The position numbers were made by a program, and so were the translations under genes. A DNA stretch of 64,000 nucleotides, from the NCBI RefSeq assembly GCF_016861695.1, contig NZ_BOLP01000019.1:1-64000 (forward strand). The letters run 5' to 3'. Positions 44,543 through 54,901 of the stretch are shown piece by piece. Below the pieces are notes generated by a model that made no database searches, was not told the origin of the DNA, and saw nothing but the letters and a program-made list of their open reading frames with translations. Within the stretch, counting starts at the first letter, position 1; each line of letters opens with the position of its first letter. This DNA comes from Levilactobacillus andaensis. GTDB taxonomy: Bacteria > Bacillota > Bacilli > Lactobacillales > Lactobacillaceae.

Positions 44543-47203
44543 ATGGCAGAGAAACGATTGTTATTGATTGATGGGAACAGCGTCACCTTCAAGGCCTTCT
44601 TCGCGTTGTACACGGCATTAGGCAAATTTACCAACAGCGAGGGGCTGCACACGAATGCCATTTACGGCTTCAACACGATGCTGGAGACCATGCTGGACAC
44701 GGTCAAGCCCACGCATGCCTTGGTCGCATTTGACGCCGGGAAGACCACTTTCCGGACAAAAATGTATGACAACTACAAGGGCGGCCGGGCGAAGACAGCG
44801 CCAGAACTGTCCGAACAATTTCCGTACGTGAAGGAACTCTTGGCGGCCCGGGGCATTCAGACCTATGAATTGCCCGACTATGAGGCCGATGACATTATCG
44901 GAACGTTGGCGAAGCAGGCCGAAGACGCCGGGTTTACCACGACCATTGTGACCGGGGACCGCGATTTAACGCAGCTGACCGATGACCACACCACGGTTTC
45001 GATTTCCAAGAAGGGCGTCAGTGACATTGAACACTACACGCCAGCTTACGTGAAGGAAAAGATGGGCGTGACGCCCGCTCAAATCATTGATATCAAGGGA
45101 CTTCAAGGCGATAATTCCGATAACTATCCCGGTGTGACTGGGGTTGGACCTAAGCGGGCCGTTGATTTGATTGGCAAGTACGGGAGCATTGAAAACCTGT
45201 ACAACCACATCGACGAGATCACGGCCAAGAAGCTTAAGGAACACCTGGTGGAAGACCACGAGCAAGCACTGATGTCGAAAAAATTAGCGACGATTTTGCG
45301 GGATGCCCCGGTTGAAAAAAAGGTTGCGGACTTAACCTACGAGGGCGACGACCAAGAAAAACTAGTCGAATTTTATCAACGGATGAACTTCAACCAATTC
45401 TTAAGCAAAATGAGCGTGGATGGCGAAGCGCCAACCGCAACGCCAGGCTTAAAGGACGTTGCGTTCACGGTACTTAAAGCCGACAATCTGAGCGATTTGC
45501 CAGCCTTTACGGACGGCTGTGAATTCTATCTGGAAATGTTGGATGAAAATTACCATACGGCCCATCTCGATGGTTTTGTCATCGGTGACAAGGACCAGTG
45601 GTGGGTCAGCCGCGACGTGACGCTCTTACAGCAAGCGCCATTAAAGGGCTTATTGGAAGCGAGCGACATTAAGAAGCAAGTCTTCGATGCCAAGCGGACG
45701 TACGTTGCATTACGGCGGTTAGACATCACGTTGGCCGGCGTCGACTGCGACCTCTTGCTCTGCTCGTATCTACTGAACACCTATGACAACAGTAACGACC
45801 TCGGTCGGGTGGCCATGGAACACGGCTATCACCAAGTAGCGACTGATGAGGATGTCTACGGAAAGGGCGCCAAGGCGGCGATTCCAGCCGATGACGTTGA
45901 TTTCTTCTCCCACCTTGCCAGAAAGGCTCGGGCAATTGAAAGCTTACGGCCTCAGTTATTTAAGGGCTTAGAGGAAAATGAACAGACGCAACTCTACCAA
46001 GACATTGAATTACCGATGGCCTTCGTGCTGGCTCGAATGGAAGTGGCCGGTATCACGGTCCAAGCCAGCGAGTTGGAAGCCATGGGCAGCAAGTTTACCG
46101 AACAATTGGCCGAAATCGAACAGACGATTTACAACGAAGCCGGCGAAGAATTTAACATTGGCTCGCCCAAGCAACTAGGCCACATTCTTTTTGAAAAGAT
46201 GGGCTTACCGGCTATCAAGAAGACCAAGACCGGTTATTCGACGGCGGTCGGCGTATTGGAAAAGTTAGCGGCCGAAGCCCCAATTGCGGAAAACATTTTG
46301 AAATACCGGAAGATTGCGAAGATTCAGTCGACTTACGTGGAGGGCCTGTTGAAGGTCATTCATCCAGACGACCACAAGGTGCACACCCGCTACCTGCAGA
46401 CATTGACGCAGACGGGACGATTATCTTCTGTCGACCCGAACTTGCAAAATATTCCCGTCCGGAACGAAGAGGGCCGTGCCATTCGAAAGGCCTTTGTTCC
46501 CCGGCACCCCGGCTGGCAGATCTTCTCGTCTGACTATTCTCAAATCGAACTGCGGGTCCTCGCCCACATGAGTCATGACGCCAACATGCAGGAGGCCTTC
46601 CGTGAAGGCGAAGACATCCATGCGGCAACGGCACGACGGATCTTTAGAATGGGACCGGACGAAGAGGTCACGCCAAACATTCGGCGGCAGGCCAAGGCCG
46701 TTAACTTTGGAATCGTGTACGGCATCAGTGACTTTGGCTTGTCACAAAACATTGGTATCAGCCGGAAGCAGGCCAAGAACTTTATTGATACCTACTTTGA
46801 AGAGTATCCCGGCGTGAAGGCCTACACGGAACGTATGGTCCAACAAGCCCATGAATTGGGGTATGTTGAGACGATTGCGCATCGCCGGCGGTATTTGCCA
46901 GACATCAACTCCCGGAACTTCAATCAGCGGTCATTTGCCGAACGAACGGCCATGAACACGCCAATTCAGGGGAGCGCGGCTGATATTATTAAGATTGCAA
47001 TGATTCGGATGGAAGATGCCATCAAGGACATGCAGGCCACGATGTTGCTCCAGGTCCACGATGAGTTGATCTTTGAAGCGCCAGCGGAAGAAATTGAAAC
47101 ATTGGCAAAATTAGTACCGAGTGTGATGGATTCCGCTATCGACTTAGAGATTCCGTTGAAGGTGGAAAGTCACTACGGGCCTACCTGGTACGACGCCAAG
47201 TAG
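44543..47203 (+). CDS. polA: DNA polymerase I
   Basis: An 886-residue Pol I. The 5' nuclease domain (1-290) starts LLLIDGNSVTFKAFFAL and includes DYEADDIIGTLA and GDRDLTQL. A middle domain (about 300-470) replaces the 3'-5' exonuclease; its first motif reads FYLEM without the catalytic Asp, so proofreading is probably absent, as in Bacillus. Polymerase motifs A (DYSQIELRVLAH, near 660), B (RRQAKAVNFGIVYG, near 712) and C (LLQVHDELIFE, near 835) are intact. It fills repair and Okazaki gaps. AAAGGAGCGTC precedes the ATG. First gene of polA-mutM-coaE. Confidence 0.96.
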   Translation: MAEKRLLLIDGNSVTFKAFFALYTALGKFTNSEGLHTNAIYGFNTMLETMLDTVKPTHALVAFDAGKTTFRTKMYDNYKGGRAKTAPELSEQFPYVKELLAARGIQTYELPDYEADDIIGTLAKQAEDAGFTTTIVTGDRDLTQLTDDHTTVSISKKGVSDIEHYTPAYVKEKMGVTPAQIIDIKGLQGDNSDNYPGVTGVGPKRAVDLIGKYGSIENLYNHIDEITAKKLKEHLVEDHEQALMSKKLATILRDAPVEKKVADLTYEGDDQEKLVEFYQRMNFNQFLSKMSVDGEAPTATPGLKDVAFTVLKADNLSDLPAFTDGCEFYLEMLDENYHTAHLDGFVIGDKDQWWVSRDVTLLQQAPLKGLLEASDIKKQVFDAKRTYVALRRLDITLAGVDCDLLLCSYLLNTYDNSNDLGRVAMEHGYHQVATDEDVYGKGAKAAIPADDVDFFSHLARKARAIESLRPQLFKGLEENEQTQLYQDIELPMAFVLARMEVAGITVQASELEAMGSKFTEQLAEIEQTIYNEAGEEFNIGSPKQLGHILFEKMGLPAIKKTKTGYSTAVGVLEKLAAEAPIAENILKYRKIAKIQSTYVEGLLKVIHPDDHKVHTRYLQTLTQTGRLSSVDPNLQNIPVRNEEGRAIRKAFVPRHPGWQIFSSDYSQIELRVLAHMSHDANMQEAFREGEDIHAATARRIFRMGPDEEVTPNIRRQAKAVNFGIVYGISDFGLSQNIGISRKQAKNFIDTYFEEYPGVKAYTERMVQQAHELGYVETIAHRRRYLPDINSRNFNQRSFAERTAMNTPIQGSAADIIKIAMIRMEDAIKDMQATMLLQVHDELIFEAPAEEIETLAKLVPSVMDSAIDLEIPLKVESHYGPTWYDAK

Positions 47204-47223
47204 GGTAAAAGGAGAGACGGTTT

Positions 47224-48084
47224 ATGCCAGAATTACCAGAAGTTGAAACGGTTCGGCGCGGACTGAATCGGTTAGTGGCCGGTGCTACTATTGACCATGT
47301 TGAGGTGTTTTATCCCAAAATGGTCACGCCAGACCGCGATGAGTTCACGGCGGAGTTGATTGGCCGACAGATTGAGCGCATCGACCGGCGGGGCAAGTAC
47401 CTGCTCTTTCGGTTCAGCGGCGACCTCACGATGGTGTCCCATCTACGGATGGAGGGCAAGTATGATGTCCAACCCGAGGGTAGTTCAGTGACCAAGCATA
47501 CCCACGTGGTCTTTCACTTGAAGGACGACCGGGAATTGCGGTACACGGATACCCGTAAGTTTGGCCGCATGCAGCTGGTACCAACGGGACAAGAGGCCGA
47601 AGCGATGCCGTCGTTAGCTAAAATGGGGCCGGAACCGACCGAAGAAACGTTGACGTTAGCCTATATGCAAACGATTTTTGGCAAATCTCATAAAGTGGTC
47701 AAACCCTTTTTACTCGATCAATCGCGAATTGCCGGTCTAGGGAACATCTATGCCGATGAAGTGTTGTGGTTGTCAAAGATCAATCCATTGACGCCAGCTA
47801 ATGAGTTGACCGAAGCCCAATTGGAAACGTTGCGGCAGAGTATCATTGAGGAAATGGCGTTGGCAATTCAGGGCCACGGAACCACCGTTCACTCGTTCTC
47901 CACGGCATTTGGCGAGGCCGGTCAATTCCAAAATCACCTGCACGTCTACGGTCGTGAGGGTGAACCCTGTGAGCGTTGTGGGACCGAAATTGAGAAGATC
48001 AAGGTCGCCCAACGCGGCACACATTTCTGCCCGAAGTGTCAGCCGTTACCAGCGGCAGCTTTGGAGGCGTTTGACCGTGACTGA
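47224..48084 (+). CDS. mutM: formamidopyrimidine-DNA glycosylase
   Basis: A 286-residue Fpg/MutM removing 8-oxoguanine. The N-terminal catalytic PELPEVE (Pro2, Glu3), KYLLF with the conserved Lys near 59, the H2TH region with GLGNIYADEVLW (near 172-183), and a C-terminal zinc finger with four Cys (CERCG, CPKCQ) near 250-277 are all present. It starts 20 nt after polA, with AAAGGAGAGACGG as ribosome site, and overlaps coaE by 8 nt. Confidence 0.95.
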   Translation: MPELPEVETVRRGLNRLVAGATIDHVEVFYPKMVTPDRDEFTAELIGRQIERIDRRGKYLLFRFSGDLTMVSHLRMEGKYDVQPEGSSVTKHTHVVFHLKDDRELRYTDTRKFGRMQLVPTGQEAEAMPSLAKMGPEPTEETLTLAYMQTIFGKSHKVVKPFLLDQSRIAGLGNIYADEVLWLSKINPLTPANELTEAQLETLRQSIIEEMALAIQGHGTTVHSFSTAFGEAGQFQNHLHVYGREGEPCERCGTEIEKIKVAQRGTHFCPKCQPLPAAALEAFDRD

Positions 48085-48676
48085 GGTATGGGGATTAACT
48101 GGTGGTATTGCGACTGGAAAATCGACCGTGAGCGTCTGGCTGAAAGCGGCGGGGTTACCCGTGATCGATGCCGATGTGATTGCCCGTGAGGTCGTGGCGC
48201 CGGGAACCGAGGGCTTACGGCAGATTGCGGCGACCTTTGGCAAATTGTATCTGACGGCGGGTGAGCTTGATCGCAAGCAACTGGGCCAACTGGTCTTTCA
48301 TGACCCGGCACAGTTGAAACGACTCGAAGTCATCACGACACCACTGATTCAAGCCGAGATTCAACGACAACTAGCAGGCTATCGTCAAAAGAAAGTTTCC
48401 GTCGTTATCATTGATGCGCCAACTTTCTTTGAGTCGGGTTACCTTGAAGCATTGACCGATCACGTGATGGTGGTGGCAACGGATGTGGCCACACAAAAAC
48501 GCCGACTAATGGCGCGCGACCAGCTTTCAGCGGATGACGCTCAAGCTCGAATGGACCGGCAGTGGCCGATTGAAAAGAAGGCCGCCCGCGCAACCGTTGT
48601 CATTGATAACGGGGGAACGATTGCCGAAACGCGTCAACAAGTGGTAAAATGGCTTGACATGAGCAACTTAAAGTAA
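48077..48676 (+). CDS. coaE: dephospho-CoA kinase
   Basis: A 199-residue P-loop kinase for the last step of CoA synthesis. Walker A is GLTGGIATGKST (near 5-16), followed by DADVIAREVVAPG (near 32-44) and IIDAPTFFESG (near 113-123). The start GTG 48077 lies inside the end of mutM, 9 nt after TGGAGG; a much longer frame reaching into mutM is an artefact. The polA-mutM-coaE order is common in Firmicutes. No clear terminator; repeat A4 begins 16 nt after the stop. Confidence 0.93.
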   Translation: MTEVWGLTGGIATGKSTVSVWLKAAGLPVIDADVIAREVVAPGTEGLRQIAATFGKLYLTAGELDRKQLGQLVFHDPAQLKRLEVITTPLIQAEIQRQLAGYRQKKVSVVIIDAPTFFESGYLEALTDHVMVVATDVATQKRRLMARDQLSADDAQARMDRQWPIEKKAARATVVIDNGGTIAETRQQVVKWLDMSNLK

Positions 48677-48692
48677 ATGTTGGTGTGTCCTG

Positions 48693-48852
48693 CGCCTTAC
48701 CGGTCGGCAGATGTGGGCTGGAACGGTGCGAACACAACTTGAAGTCTCGAAAATCGCGAGTCTTCAAGATTGGTTTTCTACTAAGCTGGCGAAGAACGCC
48801 GACCAAGTAGAATGACGCGCCTGAGCCCATATCTGCCGACCTCTCGGCTTAC
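48693..48852 (-). repeat. repeat A, copy 4 (A4)
   Basis: Reverse orientation. Arms at 48702-48719 and 48824-48841 pair with one mismatch. Hairpins CTTGAAG-CTCG/CGAG-CTTCAAG and TTCTACT/AGTAGAA are intact. It ends with CTCTCGGCTTACA. B5 follows on the plus strand after 105 nt. Confidence 0.88.
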
Positions 48853-48957
48853 ATTCATGTTCTATGGCAGTTTTGATGATAATTGGAAAGTTGTTACAGG
48901 GTATGTTGTGAGCGTTTGGGATGAATGGTTCTGACCCTCATTCTGGTAACGAGCAAT

Positions 48958-49148
48958 CAGAGCTGGAGGAGGCCAGGGATGCAGCCAGCCGTGGTAATAT
49001 TGATAGCTGGCCGTTGGCTAGCTATCAATATGGGCGACTTTGGAGACGCGCGGTCTATGCGTGACTTCAAAGCGAGCGAGAAGACTGGTGGTTTTTCCAG
49101 TCTGAAGCGTCCCCACAGCAGGCGAAATCCCTGGCAGCCGCAGTGCGG
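48958..49148 (-). repeat. repeat B, copy 5 (B5)
   Basis: Reverse of B4, with which it shares most sequence: outer arms CCAGGGAT/ATCCCTGG, distal hairpin ATATTGATAGCT/AGCTATCAATAT and hairpin AGACTGG/CCAGTCT. It ends about 20 nt before the nrdR promoter. Confidence 0.9.
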
Positions 49149-49169
49149 CCAATCAACACAATTTAGTAT

Positions 49170-49196
49170 TTGACAATGATGAGAGAGAATTAAATT
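49170..49196 (+). promoter_or_regulatory. candidate nrdR promoter
   Basis: TTGACA, 15-nt spacer, TAAATT; short spacing but right position. Confidence 0.4.
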
Positions 49197-49213
49197 TAGC
49201 GAGGTGACCAAAT

Positions 49214-49714
49214 ATGCAGTGTCCACACTGCCATCATAACGGATCACGGGTCGTTGATAGTCGGCCCACCGACGACGGTCGGGTAATCCGTCGGCGCCGT
49301 GAGTGTGAGAGCTGCGGCTTTCGGTTCACGACATTTGAGCGGGTCGAAGTGACTCCTCTGTTGGTAATCAAGAAGAATGGGACGCGGGAAGAATTTAACC
49401 GTGAAAAAATTCTGAAGGGCATCATTCGCTCGGCTGAGAAGCGACCGGTGGGAATGGATGTCATGACCGACATTGTCGATAGCGTCGAAAATAAGATTCG
49501 CGCGTTGGGCGTCAATGAGATTTCCAGTCAGTTGATTGGGGAGTACGTGATGGACAAACTGGTCGACGTTGACGAGATTGCTTATATTCGGTTTGCCAGT
49601 GTTTATCGGCAATTCAAGGATACCGGTGTCTTCTTTAACGAACTGAAGGATATGCTCGATAAAGACAAAGAAAAGGCTAAAAAAGAATCAAACGGGCAAA
49701 GTGAGGCGAAGTAG
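49214..49714 (+). CDS. nrdR: transcriptional repressor NrdR
   Basis: A 166-residue regulator of ribonucleotide reductase genes. The zinc ribbon uses CPHC (3-6) and CESCGFRF (31-38). An ATP-cone follows at about 49-139 ([20 protein letters not shown]). It binds NrdR boxes depending on ATP or dATP load. The GCGAGGTG site precedes the ATG. The Lys-rich tail is slightly longer than usual. The nrdR-dnaB-dnaI order is conserved in Bacillales. Confidence 0.95.
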   Translation: MQCPHCHHNGSRVVDSRPTDDGRVIRRRRECESCGFRFTTFERVEVTPLLVIKKNGTREEFNREKILKGIIRSAEKRPVGMDVMTDIVDSVENKIRALGVNEISSQLIGEYVMDKLVDVDEIAYIRFASVYRQFKDTGVFFNELKDMLDKDKEKAKKESNGQSEAK

Positions 49715-49717
49715 GGT

Positions 49718-51085
49718 ATGGAAGATTCCTGGCACCAATTGAAGCCCAAGGCCGGTTTTACGGTGCGGGTAAACGGTCGCATCAGTGACCTGAGTTGGCA
49801 AACGTTGACCCAACTCTACCAGCCCATCATGGGACCGAGTGCCGCAGGGCTCTTCTCGGCCCTTTTTTGGCTACCAAATCGGGGAACCTATCAACGACAT
49901 ACCACGTTGTTGGCGGCAATGAGCTTAGACCTGGAACACTTTTACGAGGCTCGGATTCGACTAGAGGCTACCGGACTATTGACGACTAAGGTGACCACCC
50001 AAGATGACCTAATGGGATTCATTTACGAGTTACACGCGCCCTTAGCACCGGCTGCTTTCTTTAAGGATGACTTGCTCAGTGTTCAATTACTGGGGGTCAT
50101 TGGCGAAGAGATGTATCAGCAGTTGATTTCGACGAATATGCCAACGGTGGCACCGCTGGCCAATGAAAAAGACGTGACGAAGAACTTCCTAGAGGTTTTT
50201 CACGTGGATGGTCAGGAGTTGAACGATTTGCCCACGGCCATTACGAACGGTCGGCAACGGCTGACAAAAGCGCCCAAGAGTCCAGTTTTGTCGGCTAATG
50301 ATGAGCCGGAATTTGATTTCAAACTGTTGGGTGAGATTTTAGAGCACTCGTTCATTGATACGCGTGCGGTTCAAGCCAATCGCCAACTGTTATTGACCGA
50401 ACATGTGACCTACGGGTTAGATGAGGTCACTATGGCGCGTTATGTGGGTGAAGCTACCGACTTGGCAACGAATCAGTTTGACGCGGAGGCGTTTAAACGC
50501 ATCGTTGCGCAGCATTTTGGTCAGCCACGCCGGGGTGTAGCGCCGGTGAAAGCAACTCCAACGCCGGCTGCGACCACGACCGGCACGCCGACGTCCGCCG
50601 AACAAGCGTTGATCAAGGTGGCCACGGCGACGGCACCAGCGGTCTTTTTACAGGCTATCAAACAGAAGAACGGTGGATTCGTCACGGATGGGGAACAACG
50701 TATCGTGCGCGACTTGGTTAGCCGCCAGCTGTTCCCAGAGGCCGTTTTAAACCTCATGATCTATCACGTTTTGGTTGATGAGGATAAGCCGACGTTAAAT
50801 AAAAATCTACTAGATACGATTGCTAACGACTGGAGTAAGGCCAAGGTCAATACGCCTCAGTTAGCGATTCAGAAGATTCGTGAGCGGCAACGAGCTGCGA
50901 GTCAGCCGCGCAAGTCGCGGAACCGTCAGCCAACGGTGAAGGAAACCTTGCCAGACTGGGCGAAAAAGCCAGCGGCTGAGACGCCAACGGCAACCACTGC
51001 CAAGTTATCTACGGAGCAACAGCAGCGGTTACAGGAGCGCATTGCGAAGCTTAAAGAGAACCGCCAATCAGGAAAGGAGGACTAA
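49718..51085 (+). CDS. dnaB: replication initiation and membrane attachment protein DnaB
   Basis: A 455-residue DnaB/DnaD-family primosome protein (not the helicase). Its N-terminal winged-helix domain is at about 10-120. A C-terminal DnaD-like domain (about 305-390) contains ERQRAASQPRK-type basic sequence after it. The tail is rich in Lys, Arg and Gln. It loads the replicative helicase with DnaD and DnaI at oriC and restart sites. It starts 3 nt after nrdR; dnaI follows after 3 nt. Confidence 0.92.
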   Translation: MEDSWHQLKPKAGFTVRVNGRISDLSWQTLTQLYQPIMGPSAAGLFSALFWLPNRGTYQRHTTLLAAMSLDLEHFYEARIRLEATGLLTTKVTTQDDLMGFIYELHAPLAPAAFFKDDLLSVQLLGVIGEEMYQQLISTNMPTVAPLANEKDVTKNFLEVFHVDGQELNDLPTAITNGRQRLTKAPKSPVLSANDEPEFDFKLLGEILEHSFIDTRAVQANRQLLLTEHVTYGLDEVTMARYVGEATDLATNQFDAEAFKRIVAQHFGQPRRGVAPVKATPTPAATTTGTPTSAEQALIKVATATAPAVFLQAIKQKNGGFVTDGEQRIVRDLVSRQLFPEAVLNLMIYHVLVDEDKPTLNKNLLDTIANDWSKAKVNTPQLAIQKIRERQRAASQPRKSRNRQPTVKETLPDWAKKPAAETPTATTAKLSTEQQQRLQERIAKLKENRQSGKED

Positions 51086-51088
51086 CCC

Positions 51089-52015
51089 ATGGAAGATCTC
51101 AGTAAAACCATGCAGCAGCTGATGAATCAGCGCCATTTAAACGATAACTACCGTCAATTGATGGACAAAGTCTACGCAGATCCGCAGGTTACCCAGTTCT
51201 ATCACGACCATCAAGCGGAATTGGCAGAAGACGTGATGACGCGTTCGGCAGCGAAACTCTATGAATTTGTGAGCGAACGGGAAAAATTAGCGAAGGGGGG
51301 CACGACCTTTGCAACGGGATACGAACCGCAACTGATCGTGTCGAATCACCTTATCGACGTTGCCTACGTGCCAACAGTCGAAACGCAGGAAAAGCAGGCC
51401 CAACAAGCATTGCGCCAACGGGTCAAGTCGATTGCCATGCCGAAAAATATTCGGGATGCCAGCCTGACCGAATTTGACCAGGACGCCGATCGTGCGGAAG
51501 CCTTGATGGCGGTCTTAGACTTTAAGGATGCCTATGAAGCGAGCCCCAAGCGTCGCCACCAGGCCTTATATTTAGCCGGAAGTTTTGGCGTGGGTAAGAC
51601 CTACCTGCTGGCCGCATTGGCCAATGAGTTAGCAACGGATGGGTTCTCCAGCACGTTAGTTCACTTCCCGAGTTTTGCGGTCGAAATGAAAAACTCAATT
51701 GCCAAAAACGGCGTGGCCGATAAGCTAGATGCTCTGAAGAAGGCGCCCGTCCTCATGATCGATGACATTGGGGCGGATGCCATGTCCGCCTGGGTCCGTG
51801 ACGACATTCTCGGCGTTATTTTGGAATACCGGATGCAAGAGGAATTGCCAACGTTCTTTAGTTCGAATTTTTCCATGCAACAATTGGAGACGGAACACCT
51901 GCGCATCTCAACGCGGGGGGATGATGAACCACTGAAGGCCCAGCGCCTGATGCAGCGAATCCGCTTCTTAGCCCGTGAAATCACAATGGTCGGCGTCAAC
52001 CGGCGGCCGCAATAA
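51089..52015 (+). CDS. dnaI: primosomal protein DnaI (helicase loader)
   Basis: A 308-residue AAA+ ATPase. The N-terminal helicase-binding domain is at about 1-135, Walker A at GSFGVGKT (near 165-172), Walker B at VLMIDDIGAD (near 219-228), sensor FFSSNFS near 258 and an arginine finger region near 290. It loads the replicative helicase with DnaB and DnaD. AAAGGAGGACTAACCC precedes ATG. Ends 10 nt before the A6 scar. Confidence 0.94.
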   Translation: MEDLSKTMQQLMNQRHLNDNYRQLMDKVYADPQVTQFYHDHQAELAEDVMTRSAAKLYEFVSEREKLAKGGTTFATGYEPQLIVSNHLIDVAYVPTVETQEKQAQQALRQRVKSIAMPKNIRDASLTEFDQDADRAEALMAVLDFKDAYEASPKRRHQALYLAGSFGVGKTYLLAALANELATDGFSSTLVHFPSFAVEMKNSIAKNGVADKLDALKKAPVLMIDDIGADAMSAWVRDDILGVILEYRMQEELPTFFSSNFSMQQLETEHLRISTRGDDEPLKAQRLMQRIRFLAREITMVGVNRRPQ

Positions 52016-52025
52016 GCTTGGATTC

Positions 52026-52050
52026 CGCCTTGCCGGCCTCTCGGCTTACA
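52026..52050 (-). repeat. scar of repeat A (A6): ends only
   Basis: CGCCTTGCCGG directly followed by CCTCTCGGCTTACA. These are the two outer ends of A; both 18-nt arms and everything between are missing. It lies where A is expected next to B6. Confidence 0.7.
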
Positions 52051-52168
52051 CGGTCACTCTATGAACACCATAAGTATGACTGATCATAATGTTTGTCACC
52101 AACTGAACGGTCAGTGTAGTGTCCGGTTAATTTCAATATTTGTTATGGTTGAGAGGTTGAGAGCAAGC

Positions 52169-52357
52169 CAGAGCCGGAGGCGGCCAGGGATGTAGCCAGC
52201 TGTGTCGACGATGTTAGGCGGGGTATTTTCCCGGCTTACATCGTGGGACGACCTGAGAGACACGTGTTCTTCGTGGCTTTCAGGCGAGGCGTAAGCCTGG
52301 TCCTTAGGCTGGAGCCGTTCCCCATAGCAGGCGGAATCCCTGGTGGCCGCAGTGCGG
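52169..52357 (-). repeat. repeat B, copy 6 (B6)
   Basis: Reverse orientation. Outer arms CCAGGGAT/ATCCCTGG are kept. The distal hairpin is ACGATGT/ACATCGT, different from all other copies but paired, and the second is AGCCT/AGGCT. It lies between dnaI and the thrS leader. Confidence 0.86.
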
Positions 52358-52399
52358 TAATTTCACAGCAACAATCTTGAACAAATTCTCTGTCAGTGC

Positions 52400-52428
52400 T
52401 TGACAACTTTCACTGGCAAGTGTTTAAT
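52400..52428 (+). promoter_or_regulatory. thrS promoter
   Basis: TTGACA, 17-nt spacer, TTTAAT. Confidence 0.75.
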
Positions 52429-52449
52429 AGTCAATGAAACCAAGAAGAG

Positions 52450-52687
52450 CTATGACGAAAGACATGGTGCTTGCGGGATCGTTCACAGGAAGAGTTGGCC
52501 TAGCTTGGAAGCCGACTTAGCGACCGCAAACATTACCGCTTTCCCCAGCTGTCGAAAGGAAATTTTCGGCCGGTTCGTTCCGTTATCGACGATTAGAGTT
52601 CACGGGGGTAGTCTCGTGAAAAATATCGGGTGGAACCACGTTATTGACGTCCCCAGTGCCTATTTAGTTAGGTGCTGGGGACTTTTT
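52450..52687 (+). promoter_or_regulatory. T-box leader of thrS
   Basis: Stem I contains AGGAAGAGT (52487) and closes with GCTTTCC (52538); the Thr codon ACC at 52535-52537 is the likely specifier. The T-box core is GGGTGGAACCACG (52628-52640). The terminator GTCCCCAG-CCTA/TAGG-CTGGGGAC with five T ends at 52685. Uncharged tRNA-Thr is expected to allow read-through. Confidence 0.93.
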
Positions 52688-52729
52688 GCGTCGATGACCA
52701 TCCAAAAATCAATGAGGGAGATCATAATT

Positions 52730-54673
52730 ATGGCAGATATTTCAATCAAATTCCCTGACGGTAAAGCAAAAGCCTTTCCAGAAGGGTCAACGCCCGAAGA
52801 CGTTGCCAAGTCTATTTCCATCAGTTTAGCAAAGAAGGCCGTTGCCGCTAAGTTAGACGGCAAACTGGTCGACTACTTGACCCCACTCGCTGGTGACGGT
52901 GCCATTGAGATCATCACGAAGGACAGCGACGAAGGCTTAAGCGTTCTGCGGAACACGACTGCCGCATTGCTACGGATTGCCTTGAAGAAGGAATTCCCAG
53001 CCATTCGTTTGGGTGAAGTTAGTGCTGACGAAGACGGGTTCTTCGTGGATACTGACAAGGATGACCAACAAGTGAGCGTTGATGAACTGGACGCCTTAGC
53101 TGTGATCGTTGAAAAATTGATCAGTGACAAGTTGCCTATCGACCGGATCTCATTGAGCAAGGCTGACGCTTTAACCGCTGCCAAGGACGATCCTTACACG
53201 ACGGAATTGATCAATGCCGTTGATGGCGATGCCGTTTCCTTCTTGAAGATCGGTGACCACCAAGTCTTAAGCGATGGTGCTCAATTAGCCAACACGGGTG
53301 ACGTGAAGAAGTTCAAGTTACTCTCCGTTGCTGGTGCTTACTGGCAAGGCAAGTCCTCAAACCCAATGCTCCAACGGATCTACGGGACGGCCTTCTACAA
53401 GCAAGCTGACTTGGATGCCGACTTAGTTAAGCGTCAAGAAGCTCATGACCGTGACCACCGTGTCATTGGGAATCAACTGGACTTGTTCTTCGTTGATCCT
53501 AAGGTCGGTGCCGGCTTACCTTACTGGATGCCAAACGGTGCCACGATTCGTCGGACCATCGAACGTTACATCATCGACAAGGAAGTTGCTAACGGTTACC
53601 AACACGTTTACACGCCAGTTCTGGCTAATCTGGATCTGTACAAGCAATCCGGTCACTGGGCCCACTACCGTGAAGACATGTTCCCACCAATGGACATGGG
53701 TGATGGCGAACAACTTGAATTGCGGCCAATGAACTGCCCAAGCCATATTCAAATTTACAACCACCACATCCGTTCTTACCGCGAATTGCCATTACGGATT
53801 GCCGAATTAGGGATGATGCACCGTTACGAAAAGTCCGGTGCCCTGAGTGGTCTGCAACGGGTTCGTGAAATGACCTTGAACGATGGTCACACGTTCGTTG
53901 CCCCAGAACAAATTCAAGATGAATTCAAGAGCATCCTGGACTTGATGGTTAAGGTTTACAATGACTTTGACATCAAGGACTACACGTTCCGTCTGAGCTA
54001 CCGTGACCCTAAGAACACGGAAAAGTACTTCGATGATGACGAAATGTGGAACAACGCGCAAAAGATGTTGAAGGGTGCCATGGATGACCTTGGCTTGCCT
54101 TACGTTGAAGCCGAAGGGGAAGCTGCCTTCTACGGTCCTAAGTTGGACGTTCAAACGAAGACGGCTCTTGGGAACGAAGAAACGCTCTCAACCATCCAAT
54201 TGGACTTCATGTTGCCAGAACGTTTCGACTTACACTACGTCGGTGCCGATGGTGAAGAACATCGTCCAGTTATGATTCACCGTGGCTTGGTTTCAACGAT
54301 GGAACGGTTCACCGCTTACCTGACTGAAATCTACAAGGGTGCTTTCCCAACTTGGTTGGCACCTAAGCAAGTTACCATCATTCCTGTTTCCGAAGAAAAG
54401 CATGGTGCTTACGCTGACAAGTTAGCTGCTGAATTAAAGGCTGCTGATGTTCGGGTCAATGTCGACAAGCGTGGTGAAAAGATGGGTTACCTGATTCGGG
54501 ACGCCCAAACGCACAAGATTCCATACACGTTGGTTGTTGGTGAAGACGAAATGGCTAATGGGACTGTTTCTGTACGTAAGTATGGGGAAGATAACAGTGA
54601 ATCCATGAGCAGTGACGCCTTCGTCAAGGAAATCTTAGGCGATATCGCTACTTACAGTCGCGAAGAAAACTAA
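52730..54673 (+). CDS. thrS: threonine-tRNA ligase
   Basis: A 647-residue class II synthetase. Domains: N-terminal TGS (1-62), editing domain (about 65-225), catalytic core with MNCPSH (zinc Cys near 336), [15 protein letters not shown] motif 2 (near 365), a zinc His in [12 protein letters not shown] motif 3 (near 515), and the anticodon domain after 540. ATG 52730 is 9 nt after GAGGGAG; the frame extends upstream through the T-box but is not translated there. Codon use suggests very high expression. Confidence 0.96.
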   Translation: MADISIKFPDGKAKAFPEGSTPEDVAKSISISLAKKAVAAKLDGKLVDYLTPLAGDGAIEIITKDSDEGLSVLRNTTAALLRIALKKEFPAIRLGEVSADEDGFFVDTDKDDQQVSVDELDALAVIVEKLISDKLPIDRISLSKADALTAAKDDPYTTELINAVDGDAVSFLKIGDHQVLSDGAQLANTGDVKKFKLLSVAGAYWQGKSSNPMLQRIYGTAFYKQADLDADLVKRQEAHDRDHRVIGNQLDLFFVDPKVGAGLPYWMPNGATIRRTIERYIIDKEVANGYQHVYTPVLANLDLYKQSGHWAHYREDMFPPMDMGDGEQLELRPMNCPSHIQIYNHHIRSYRELPLRIAELGMMHRYEKSGALSGLQRVREMTLNDGHTFVAPEQIQDEFKSILDLMVKVYNDFDIKDYTFRLSYRDPKNTEKYFDDDEMWNNAQKMLKGAMDDLGLPYVEAEGEAAFYGPKLDVQTKTALGNEETLSTIQLDFMLPERFDLHYVGADGEEHRPVMIHRGLVSTMERFTAYLTEIYKGAFPTWLAPKQVTIIPVSEEKHGAYADKLAAELKAADVRVNVDKRGEKMGYLIRDAQTHKIPYTLVVGEDEMANGTVSVRKYGEDNSESMSSDAFVKEILGDIATYSREEN

Positions 54674-54727
54674 ATTTAACTTGGTGTTGAGAACGAAAGT
54701 GGTTCTCGAAACTAAATAATATAGTAG

Positions 54728-54764
54728 AAAACGGGGTCGCTAATTTAGCGGCTCCGTTTTCTTT
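54728..54764 (+). terminator. thrS terminator
   Basis: AAAACGG-GTCGCTAA pairs with TTAGCG-CTCCGTTTT, then a T-rich run. Confidence 0.8.
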
Positions 54765-54901
54765 AGGTAGAGTGTCACGTTGAGAAGTGGTAGTGTAGTT
54801 AATAGAGTTGCCTAATAGAACCCATTGACAAAATTCGTCGATGGTTATGCGTTGACGTATCTGAGGTGACTAAAGCGTATTTCAGAAGGAAGATGGTAAG
54901 C

